Below, piece after piece: positions 6,445-12,116 of a stretch of DNA of 12,116 nt; the stretch's first letter is position 1, and every line of letters begins with the position of its first letter. The stretch lies in contig CAJCJE010000009.1 in the NCBI GenBank assembly GCA_903970565.1, forward strand, positions 1 through 12,116. Direction: 5' to 3'. Origin of the DNA: Candidatus Melainabacteria bacterium (GTDB taxonomy: Bacteria > Actinomycetota > Actinomycetes > Mycobacteriales > Pseudonocardiaceae). The translations under genes and the position numbers were made by a program. Below the pieces are notes generated by a model. The model saw only the letters and a program-made list of their open reading frames with translations, was not told the origin of the DNA and ran no database searches.

Positions 6445-7574
6445 TGCAGTTGCCCGTGATGCCGCCGGTGCGGCCGATGCTCGCCAAGGCCGTGCGGGAC
6501 CTCCCGCGCGAGCCCGGCCTGTGCTACGAACCCAAATGGGACGGCTTCCGTTGCGTGGTGTTCCGCGATGGCACCGAGATCGAACTCGGATCGCGCAACG
6601 ACCGGCCGTTGACCAGGTATTTTCCCGAACTGGCCGAGCTGCTGCTGGCCGAGTTGCCGCCGCGCTGCGTCATCGACGGCGAGATCGTCATCGTCACCGA
6701 CGCCGGCCTGGACTTCGACCTGTTGCAGAACCGGCTGCATCCGGCCGCCTCGCGGGTGCGCAAGCTCGCCGGCGAGACCCCGGCCAGTTTCGTCGCCTTC
6801 GACCTGCTGGCGATTGGCGACGAGGACGTCACCGCCGAGCCGTTCGGCGAGCGCCGGCGCCGGTTGGCCGACCTGCTCGACCCGAGCCTGACCAGGGTGC
6901 GGCTGACCCCGCTCACCGAGGACCCGGACACCGCGCGGGACTGGTTCACCCGGTTCGAGGGCGCCGGCTTCGACGGCGTGATGGCCAAGGCCCTCGACGC
7001 CCCGTACGAGCAGGACAAGCGGGTGATGTGGAAGGTCAAGCACCAGCGCACCGCCGACTGCGTGGTGGCGGGTTTCCGCTGGCACAAGGACGGCCTCGGG
7101 GTCGGCTCGCTGCTGCTGGGCCTGTTCGACGACGCCGGCACCCTGCACCACGTCGGGGTGGCGAGCAGTTTCACCGCGGCCCGACGCAGGGAACTCGTCG
7201 AGGAGTTGGCGCCGTTGCGGGAGAACGCCTTGGCCGAGCATCCCTGGCGGGACTGGGCGCAGGCACAGGCGCAGGCGAGCGGTCGGATGCCCGGCGGCCA
7301 GAGCCGGTGGAGCGCGGGCAAGGACATGTCCTGGGAGCCGCTGCGCACCGAAACCGTGGCCGAGGTGCACTACGAGCACCTGCTGGCCGGCCGGTTCCGG
7401 CACGGCGGCCGGCTCGTCCGGTTCCGCCCGGACCGGACTCCGGAGTCCTGCACCTACGCGCAGCTGGAAGAGGTCGCGCCGGCCGAACTCGCCGACCTGT
7501 TCCAACCGCAGGCTCGACTTCGCGCGCGGGAGTCAGACGCGCTGGAGTCAGCGGCGCAGGAGTCAGACCGGTAG
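6444..7574 (+). CDS. ligC: ATP-dependent DNA ligase, LigC type
   Basis: A 376-residue ligase that seals DNA nicks using ATP. Motif I KWDGFR (31-36) carries the Lys31 that becomes adenylated. Further nucleotidyltransferase motifs are DGEIVI (78-83), FVAFDLLAI (116-124), FDGVMAK (176-182; motif IV) and WKVKH (196-200; motif V). An OB-fold region follows (about 205-350), with HVGVASSFT and RHGGRLVRFRPDRTPESC. There is no LigD polymerase or nuclease domain, and the length is near that of mycobacterial LigC (about 358). The natural end is probably near ADLFQ (350-354). The last 20 or so residues (RARESDALESAAQESDR) are encoded by a 15-bp tandem repeat and look like an added tail. GTG 6444 is the first start; GTG 6456 or ATG 6459 are alternatives. 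No ku or ligD gene is nearby. Confidence 0.88.
   Translation: MQLPVMPPVRPMLAKAVRDLPREPGLCYEPKWDGFRCVVFRDGTEIELGSRNDRPLTRYFPELAELLLAELPPRCVIDGEIVIVTDAGLDFDLLQNRLHPAASRVRKLAGETPASFVAFDLLAIGDEDVTAEPFGERRRRLADLLDPSLTRVRLTPLTEDPDTARDWFTRFEGAGFDGVMAKALDAPYEQDKRVMWKVKHQRTADCVVAGFRWHKDGLGVGSLLLGLFDDAGTLHHVGVASSFTAARRRELVEELAPLRENALAEHPWRDWAQAQAQASGRMPGGQSRWSAGKDMSWEPLRTETVAEVHYEHLLAGRFRHGGRLVRFRPDRTPESCTYAQLEEVAPAELADLFQPQARLRARESDALESAAQESDR
7529..7573 (+). repeat. 15-bp tandem repeat, three copies, in the ligase 3' end
   Basis: Copies start at 7529, 7544 and 7559 and each begins GGAGTCAG (for example GGAGTCAGACGCGCT). The period is a multiple of three, so the ligase frame stays open, giving a repeated E-S motif, and the TAG stop follows at once. 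The repeat also marks where the neighbouring minus-strand hydrolase fragment loses its similarity. Confidence 0.85.
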
Positions 7575-7584
7575 CACCCGACCG

Positions 7585-7717
7585 CGCAATCGCGGAGGTG
7601 ACCAGCGATCTCCGCACCCGCGCTCTCCAACGCGAAGTGGTCGGCGTCGAGCAGGTGGATCTCCGCCTTCGGCAGGTCGCCGGCGAACGCGGTGGCGCCG
7701 GCCGGCGTGAGGGTGGG
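7585..7717 (-). pseudogene. C-terminal fragment of an alpha/beta hydrolase
   Basis: On the minus strand, the frame immediately after the synthetase stop reads TPAGATAFAGDLPKAEIHLL, then DADHFALESAGAEIAGHLRDC. This is the usual end of an alpha/beta hydrolase: a strand-loop ending LLDxxHFALE, in which the His (codon 7639-7637) is the catalytic-triad histidine, followed by the final helix. The rest of the enzyme (nucleophile elbow, acid residue, lid) is absent, and no start codon or own stop is placed properly. About 40 residues remain of a protein normally near 280. Recognition is by motif from memory, so the exact subfamily is unknown. It lies between two convergent units and is probably a relic of a gene that once followed the synthetase or was fused here by deletion. 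Confidence 0.55.
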
Positions 7718-7719
7718 GC

Positions 7720-9024
7720 TCAGTGACGGCGGGCGGCCGAGTCTCGTGGATAGTCCTCGGAGGTGCTGGCGAATTCGGCGAACCAGTCGATCGACCGGGG
7801 ATCGGCCATCGCGTCCCGACTGGCCGCCTCGTCCGGTGCCCAGCCCAACAGGATCTTGCGCACCGGTATCTCCATCTTCTTGCCGGTCAACGTGTAGGGG
7901 ATGGCCGGCACCGCGTACATCGCGTCCGGCACGTGCCGAGGACTACAGTCGGTGCGCAGCCGGGTGACGACGCGGCCCCGCAGTTCGTCGGTCAGCTCGG
8001 CGCCCGAGGAGAGCCGGACGAACAGCGGCATGAAGTAACCGCCGCCCGGCAGTTCGAGGCAGACCACGAGACTGTCCTCGATGTCCGGCTCCCGCTCGAC
8101 GGCGCGGTAGATCTCGGCGGTGCCGATCCGGACCCCGAACCGGTTGAGGGTGGCATCCGAACGGCCGTAGATGTAGCAGCCGCCCCGCTCGTTGACCCTG
8201 ATGAAGTCACCGTGCCGCCAGACACCGGGATACACGGCGAAGTACGAGTCGTGGTAGCGCTTGTTCCCCTCGTCGCGCCAGAACCGGATCGGCATCGACG
8301 GAAACGGCCTGGTGACCACGAGTTCCCCGACCTCGTCGAACAGTTCGGTCCCGTCGTCGCTCCAGGCGTGGACGTCCATCCCGAGCGATCTGGCCTGGAT
8401 CTCGCCCGCGTACACCGGCAGCGTCGGTGAGGCGCCGACGAAACCGCTACAGATCTCGGTGCCGCCGGACTGCGAGGTGACCCACAGGTCCGGTTTGACG
8501 TTCTCGTAGCACCAGGCGAAGGTCTCCGGAGTGGCCGGCGCGCCGGCCACCATCATCCCCTCCAGCCGGGACAGGTCGAACTTCTCGCCCGGACGCAGGT
8601 CGGCCTGCGCCATCAACTGCACGAAGGTCGGGCTGGCGCCGAAGAACGTGGTCCCGGTCCGCGAAACCAGCTCCCACAACCGATCCACCCCGGGATGGAC
8701 CGGATTGCCGTCGTAGAGGACCACCGAGGAACCGGTCAACAACGCGGACATCACCAGGTTCCACATCATCCAGCCGGTGGTGGTGTAGAAGAACATCGTC
8801 GAACCCGGTTTGAGGTCCAGATGGAAGTGCATCACCTTCAGGTGTTCTGTCAACATGCCGACGTGGCTGTGCACGATGGCCTTGGGCAGGCCAGTGGTGC
8901 CGGAGGAGAACAGAATCCAGATCGGATGGTCGTGCTCGACGAGTTCGAACCGGAACCGCTCCTCGCCGATGTCCGCTCCGGCGAGGAGTTCCCGCCAGGC
9001 CAGCTGACCTGCACTTGACAGTCG
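7720..9024 (-). pseudogene. Acetoacetyl-CoA synthetase, 5'-truncated
   Basis: The enzyme activates acetoacetate with ATP and CoA. The open frame runs 434 codons, from just after an in-frame TGA (9027-9025) to the stop at 7720. Family enzymes have about 650 residues, so roughly the first 215-250 are missing. What remains is well kept: AWRELLAGAD, the P-loop SSGTTGLPKAIVH, YTTTGWMMWN, SQSGGTEICSGF (ATP/acyl site), WRHGDFIRVN and GRSDATLNRFG, and YTLTGKKMEIPVRKI with the catalytic Lys of the C-terminal lid. No ATG or GTG lies in frame before GTG 8874, which is beyond the P-loop. The N-terminal ACAS domain and first core motifs are lost, so the product should be inactive. Truncation seems recent, as no frameshift or stop interrupts the remainder. 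It is divergent from the TetR gene. Confidence 0.82.
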
Positions 9025-9050
9025 TCAAGAATTTACTGGACAATCATCAA
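9015..9050 (+). promoter_or_regulatory. Promoter with two operator-like sites before the TetR gene
   Basis: TTGACA (9015-9020) and GACAAT (9039-9044), 18 bases apart, form a plausible promoter. Overlapping it are two related 14-mers, TTGACAGTCGTCAA (9015-9028) and TGGACAATCATCAA (9037-9050), which match at 11 of 14 positions with centres 22 bp apart. The first lies within a near-perfect palindrome CTTGAC-AGTC-GTCAAG (9014-9029). A TetR-family protein bound here would block its own promoter and any divergent one. Confidence 0.6.
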
Positions 9051-9145
9051 ATATATCGATCGGAGGGTGTCGCGATAGACTCTTCCCCGGCGCGGTAGCC
9101 GTCGTCCGGTCGGCGGTGACGCGCAGCGGGCGGCGAAAAGGCGGT

Positions 9146-9152
9146 GGAAGGG
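9146..9152 (+). promoter_or_regulatory. Ribosome binding site deciding the TetR start
   Basis: GGAAGGG lies 5 bases before GTG 9158. The frame is open to an earlier GTG at 9116, but that codon lacks a comparable site, so 9158 is preferred. Confidence 0.65.
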
Positions 9153-9157
9153 CAGTT

Positions 9158-9796
9158 GTGACCGAGGTTGCTGACAACAAGCAGGATCGATTCACGCGAC
9201 GCCAGGTCGACAAGTTCGCGCAACGGCGGACCGAGTTGGCGCAGGCGGCGCTGATCACGCTGTCCGAACTCGGCTACGCGCGCACCAGCCTTCGCGAGAT
9301 CGCCCAGAACTCCGAGTTCTCGCACGGCGTGCTGCACTACTACTTCCGCGACAAGGTCGAGCTGATCACGCACTGCGTTCGGCAGTACAAGGCGGAATGC
9401 GTCAAGCGCTACGACGAGGTCGTCGACACCGCGCGAACGGCGGAGGAGCTGGCCACGGGGTTCGGCGCCGCGATGGCGGCGACCCTGCGCGCGGACGCCC
9501 GGCTGCACCGGCTCTGGTACGACATGCGCAACCAGAGCCTGTTCGAGCCGGTCTTCCGGGAGGACGTGGTCGAGATCGACCAGAGCCTGGAACGGATGAT
9601 CTGGCGGATCGTGGTCGGCTACGGCACGCTGCGCGAGCAACCGCTCGTGGTGGCCGCGCCGATCGCGTACGCGATGTTCGACGGACTGTTCCAGCAGGCG
9701 CTGTTCAAGTTCGTCTCCGGCGACGAGCAGGCCGCCGTCGAACTGGCGACCACCACCGCCGACATGCTGCGCAGACTCGTCACGCCGACGAGCTGA
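9158..9796 (+). CDS. TetR-family transcriptional regulator, BetI-like
   Basis: A 212-residue dimeric repressor. The N-terminal DNA-binding domain shows the TetR pattern: a first helix (RRTELAQAALITLSELGY, 23-40), then the helix-turn-helix TSLREIAQNSEFSHGVLHYYF (43-63) and the DKVELI helix. The longer C-terminal ligand domain (about 75-205), with RLWYDMRNQS and a dimer helix near MFDGLFQQALFKF, resembles BetI-type regulators. The gene lies next to the divergent, truncated acetoacetyl-CoA synthetase gene, and its upstream region holds two operator-like repeats over the promoter, which suggests autorepression and former control of the synthetase. The ligand may be a small acid or an acyl-CoA; nothing in the sequence settles this. 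The gene looks intact although its presumed target is broken. Confidence 0.88.
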   Translation: MTEVADNKQDRFTRRQVDKFAQRRTELAQAALITLSELGYARTSLREIAQNSEFSHGVLHYYFRDKVELITHCVRQYKAECVKRYDEVVDTARTAEELATGFGAAMAATLRADARLHRLWYDMRNQSLFEPVFREDVVEIDQSLERMIWRIVVGYGTLREQPLVVAAPIAYAMFDGLFQQALFKFVSGDEQAAVELATTTADMLRRLVTPTS

Positions 9797-9810
9797 CCGC
9801 GCCGGGATTC

Positions 9811-9834
9811 GGCCGCGTGGCGGGTCCTGCGGCC
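9811..9834 (+). terminator. Possible terminator hairpin after the TetR gene
   Basis: GGCCGC (9811-9816) pairs with GCGGCC (9829-9834) over a 12-base loop, 14 bases after the TGA. The stem is short and has no T-run, so support is limited. Confidence 0.3.
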
Positions 9835-9849
9835 GTGCCCCGGGAGGGC

Positions 9850-9869
9850 GAGTTCACACGAGTTCACAC
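9850..9869. repeat. Tandem 10-bp direct repeat before the glycosyltransferase
   Basis: GAGTTCACAC occurs twice in direct succession, followed by a partial third copy (GAGTT, 9871-9875). The 10-bp period places copies on the same helix face, as in binding sites for some response regulators. No regulator is identified. Confidence 0.5.
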
Positions 9870-9912
9870 GGAGTTTTCCTGTTGGGGACGGCAAAGGCAG
9901 CGCTTGTAACAC

Positions 9913-11142
9913 GTGGTGCCCGACGATATGCGGGTGGCCGGTGAGATCAGCGTGCTGTCCCTCTACGAGGGCTTCTTCAGCGGTGGCGCGCGCATTCTGC
10001 ACAGCGATGTTCTGGCCGGCCTGCACGGTCGGGGCCAGCGACATCGGGTGCTGAGCATTCACGGCGAGGTCTTCCGCGAGGCGACCTTGCAGCGGATGCA
10101 GGACGACGCCTGCTACCGCAAGCTCGTCGCGGCCGGGGTGGCGGTGTCGGCGTTGCGCGGCAGCAGCGGACCCGCGCTGTTCGGCGATGCGGAACTGGCA
10201 GCGGTGCAACGGGACGTGGCCGGCGCGGACGTCGTGCTCACGCTGAAGGAACAGCCGCTGCGGCTGGTCAACCAGGCCGGTTCGCACGGGGCCCCGGTGA
10301 TCACCTGCCTGCACCGGTCCGACCCGGAGAACCAGGGGGCCGCGCTGGCGGACCTGCGCGCCGCGGTGCGGGCCGGCACGATCGCGGCACTGGTCTGCTG
10401 CGCCGAGTCGACCAGGGACGCCTACCGCGCGGCCGGGTTCCCGGCGAGCCTGTTTGAGGTGATCCCCAACGGTGTCGACCTGCGCCGCTTCCGGCCGGAC
10501 CGGGCCGCCCGCGCGCGGGTGCGCCGCACCCTGGGCATCCCGGCCGACGCACCGGTGATCGTGTTCGCCGCCCGCTACGACCTGATGAAGAACGTGCCGC
10601 TGTTCCTGGCCGCCTCAGCGGCTTTCCTCGCCACCCGGCCGGATGCCCACATCCTGCTCTGCGGCGCCGGCATGACCCCGGCGAACACCGACCTCGCCGA
10701 CGATCTGGCCGGTCTCGGTCTGCTCACCTCGCCCCGGCTGCACCTGCTCGGGGTGCGGACCGACCCGGAGGTGTTGTACGCGGCGGCCGACATCGTGTCG
10801 CTGACCTCCAGCTTCGGTGAAGCTGCCCCGTTGTGCCTGATCGAGGGCATGATGTGCGGCGCCATCCCGGTCGCCACCGATGTCGGCGACTGCGCCTCGA
10901 TCGTGGCCGGCCGTGGCCTGCTGACCACGCAGGAAGCCGGCGCCATCGCGGCGGCCTGGACCGAGGCGCTGGCTCGCCGGCACGAGTTCACCCCGGCGCT
11001 GTTCGCCAGCCGCAACCAGTTCGGCCGCCGCCGGATGATCTCCTCCTACGCCGGCCTGATCCGGCGTACCAGCCGCGTTTCCGCCCGCCGCGCCCGGCTG
11101 CCGCTGGACCTGGCGGAGTTGATGCCCGAGGCCGTCGCCTGA
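9913..11142 (+). CDS. GT4-family glycosyltransferase
   Basis: A 409-residue retaining glycosyltransferase of the GT-B fold. The N-terminal acceptor half begins with ISVLSLYEGFFSGGARILH (12-30), whose SGGA glycine loop is typical of GT4 enzymes. The C-terminal donor half shows VIPNGVDLRRF (183-193), FAARYDLMKN (218-227), LLCGAG (248-253) and the EX7E motif EAAPLCLIE (Glu303, Glu311), which binds the nucleotide sugar. No signal peptide or membrane span is seen, so it acts in the cytosol or at the inner membrane face. GTG 9913 is the first start; GTG 9916 and ATG 9928 are possible, and none has a clear ribosome binding site (AAAGG at 9893-9897 is too far). It converges on a TylF-type methyltransferase, suggesting glycan or natural-product tailoring. 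Donor and acceptor cannot be deduced. Confidence 0.88.
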   Translation: MVPDDMRVAGEISVLSLYEGFFSGGARILHSDVLAGLHGRGQRHRVLSIHGEVFREATLQRMQDDACYRKLVAAGVAVSALRGSSGPALFGDAELAAVQRDVAGADVVLTLKEQPLRLVNQAGSHGAPVITCLHRSDPENQGAALADLRAAVRAGTIAALVCCAESTRDAYRAAGFPASLFEVIPNGVDLRRFRPDRAARARVRRTLGIPADAPVIVFAARYDLMKNVPLFLAASAAFLATRPDAHILLCGAGMTPANTDLADDLAGLGLLTSPRLHLLGVRTDPEVLYAAADIVSLTSSFGEAAPLCLIEGMMCGAIPVATDVGDCASIVAGRGLLTTQEAGAIAAAWTEALARRHEFTPALFASRNQFGRRRMISSYAGLIRRTSRVSARRARLPLDLAELMPEAVA

Positions 11143-11164
11143 GCACGGCGGTCGACGGACGGTT

Positions 11165-11198
11165 CTGACGTCGCCGGCCCGCCCGGCGACGTGATCAG
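11165..11198. terminator. Bidirectional terminator hairpin between convergent genes
   Basis: ACGTCGCCGG (11168-11177) and CCGGCGACGT (11183-11192) are perfect inverted repeats around a 5-base loop CCCGC. An outer CTG (11165-11167) can pair with CAG (11196-11198) across a bulge. It lies 22 bases after the glycosyltransferase stop and 50 bases beyond the methyltransferase stop. No T-run is present. Confidence 0.65.
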
Positions 11199-11268
11199 GG
11201 GCGCCGAGTCCGTGACGTGATCAGGCGGTGCGAGTCCGGTGACGTGATCAGGGAGTGCCGAGTCCGGT
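11188..11268. repeat. 26-28-bp tandem repeat, three copies, at the methyltransferase 3' end
   Basis: Copies run 11188-11213, 11214-11240 and 11241-11268, each of the form GACGTGATCAGG, a short variable part, then CGAGTCCGGT. A partial fourth begins at 11269. On the minus strand the third copy encodes the last residues of the methyltransferase (VTGLGTP) and its TGA stop, so the others are copies of that gene end. The first copy supplies the right arm of the terminator hairpin. Confidence 0.88.
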
Positions 11269-12063
11269 GACGCGCACGACGACCTGTTCGTCGTTGGAGG
11301 TGTAGGCAAGGTACTCGAACCGGATACCGCTGGCCTCGACGTACTCCTGCCAGGCCTTGTGCTCGTGGTCCTGCCAGCCGGGATAGTTCCAGTACTCGTC
11401 GAACACCACCACCGAACCGGGGACCAGCCGAGGGCCGACGTTCGCCAGCACCGTCACGGTGGAGGAGTACAGGTCGCAGTCGACGTGCAGAAACGCCACC
11501 GGGCCGGAATGCTCCGCGAGGAACGGCGGCAGCGACTCGTCGAACCAGCCGATCACCAGTTGCGCGCCGTCCACCTCGGGTACCTCCGGCGCGTGGAAGG
11601 CACCGGCCGGGATGTTGGGCCGCCACGCCTCCGGCAGGCCCTCGAACGAGTCGAAGCCGTAGACGCCGGTGCCCTCGCGACCCTCGCTGATGATCCGCAA
11701 CGTGTGTCCACTGTAGACGCCGAATTCCAGGGCCAGGCCGGCCGTGGTGACCAGGCCCAGCGCGTGCCGGAGAGTTTCGTCCGGATGCGGGAACGTCGCG
11801 GCGGTCGGCATGTGCCGCTGGGCGAAGTGCGCGCTGGTGAGCACGGCATCCCGCTCACCGGCGGCGTTGACGTCCCGCCGGGCCCGGAACTCGATCTCGG
11901 TCAGCTGGCGGGAAAGGTGCTCGATCTCCGTCCGGACCGTCGCCACCCCTCGGCCGACCTCGGCGGCGATGATCTCGCGCAGCAGCGGCTGGTATCTGGC
12001 CACCAGTCGATCGGCGGCCTGGCCGAGTCTCCTGCGCAACTGCCGTTGTATCACCGAAACCAT
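11248..12063 (-). CDS. TylF/MycF-type SAM-dependent O-methyltransferase
   Basis: A 271-residue class I methyltransferase related to TylF/MycF/NovP, which methylate sugar hydroxyls in antibiotics. A predicted helical, possibly coiled-coil leader (about 1-65, RQLRRRLGQAADRLVARY onward) is followed by the SAM-binding motif LEFGVYSGH (112-120), FDSFEGLPE (137-145), HVDCDLYSST (193-202) and FDEYWNYPGW (221-230). The acidic residues in the last two blocks (Asp195 or Asp197, Asp222, Glu223) lie where the family binds the catalytic Mg ion. ATG 12063 has AGGAGG 8 bases ahead on the minus strand, a strong start. The 3' end lies within a tandem repeat that duplicates the final codons and stop. It converges on the GT4 gene, in keeping with glycan methylation; the true acceptor is unknown. 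Confidence 0.87.
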   Translation of the reverse strand: MVSVIQRQLRRRLGQAADRLVARYQPLLREIIAAEVGRGVATVRTEIEHLSRQLTEIEFRARRDVNAAGERDAVLTSAHFAQRHMPTAATFPHPDETLRHALGLVTTAGLALEFGVYSGHTLRIISEGREGTGVYGFDSFEGLPEAWRPNIPAGAFHAPEVPEVDGAQLVIGWFDESLPPFLAEHSGPVAFLHVDCDLYSSTVTVLANVGPRLVPGSVVVFDEYWNYPGWQDHEHKAWQEYVEASGIRFEYLAYTSNDEQVVVRVTGLGTP

Positions 12064-12116
12064 GAAGTGAGCCTCCTGAACAGCGCCGTGGGGGAGACCA
12101 GGCGCCGATGGTCCGG
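12051..12116 (-). CDS. Possible C-terminal end of another minus-strand gene (partial)
   Basis: From the right edge, a frame of 21 codons (PDHRRLVSPTALF onward) ends in TGA at 12053-12051, overlapping the methyltransferase start by 13 bases. Its codons end mostly in G or C (14 of the first 15), unlike the other open frame there. If real, it is translationally coupled to the methyltransferase. The product cannot be named. Confidence 0.35.
   Translation of the reverse strand, partial: PDHRRLVSPTALFRRLTSWFR

Noticed and set aside
5475..7505. A 676-codon open frame on the minus strand
   Set aside because: It lies opposite nrdB, the FhuF-like gene and the ligase, is R/P/A rich and shows no domain; long antisense frames are normal in DNA this rich in GC.
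7582..7595. CCGCG-CAAT-CGCGG hairpin after the ligase stop as a terminator
   Set aside because: The stem has only five pairs and no T-run, and it lies in the hydrolase remnant; too weak to call.
8447..9043. A minus-strand open frame of 198 codons that crosses the synthetase truncation point
   Set aside because: It is out of frame with the synthetase motifs and Arg/Gly rich; it does not supply the missing N-terminus.
11188..11268. The tandem units considered as a CRISPR array
   Set aside because: Copies adjoin with no spacers of constant length and variable sequence, unit length drifts, and no cas gene is nearby.

Overview
The window comes from a high-GC actinomycete. Codon third positions are almost all G or C, several genes start with GTG, and an NrdAB ribonucleotide reductase sits behind a cobalamin riboswitch, an arrangement known from Streptomyces. 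A stand-alone LigC-type ATP-dependent ligase also fits. I cannot name a genus; a Streptomyces or Pseudonocardiales-type genome is likely.

Layout. (1) 1-1392: the last codons of an upstream gene, then an alanine dehydrogenase / N5-(carboxyethyl)ornithine synthase-family enzyme, followed by a very long 27-bp hairpin. (2) 1600-6316: the deoxyribonucleotide operon. A candidate pair of NrdR boxes and a promoter precede a cobalamin riboswitch, then nrdA, overlapping nrdB, and a small FhuF-type [2Fe-2S] protein. The expected logic is that, when adenosylcobalamin is plentiful, the riboswitch shuts this oxygen-dependent class I enzyme down, leaving dNTP synthesis to a B12-dependent class II enzyme that must be encoded elsewhere. 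NrdR would add nucleotide-dependent repression. The [2Fe-2S] protein may serve the di-iron cofactor of NrdB, as YfaE does in the E. coli nrdAB-yfaE operon; this last point is inference.

(3) 6444-7574: a LigC-like ligase whose C-terminal tail is built from a 15-bp tandem repeat. (4) 7585-9024, minus strand: a gene graveyard. It holds the C-terminal end of an alpha/beta hydrolase and an acetoacetyl-CoA synthetase that has lost about its first third. The break lies inside the operator/promoter region of the next gene. (5) 9015-9796: a TetR/BetI-type regulator preceded by two similar operator-like sites 22 bp apart that overlap its probable promoter. Its likely former target is the broken synthetase.

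(6) 9913-12063: a GT4 glycosyltransferase and a convergent TylF-type O-methyltransferase, separated by a strong hairpin. A 26-28-bp tandem repeat, made from the methyltransferase 3' end, runs into that hairpin. These two genes look like surface-glycan or natural-product tailoring enzymes. The far right edge may hold the last codons of one more minus-strand gene.

The points most worth following are the FhuF-like protein in the nrdAB operon, the decayed acetoacetate locus with its surviving regulator, and the tandem repeats that have entered or duplicated gene 3' ends.
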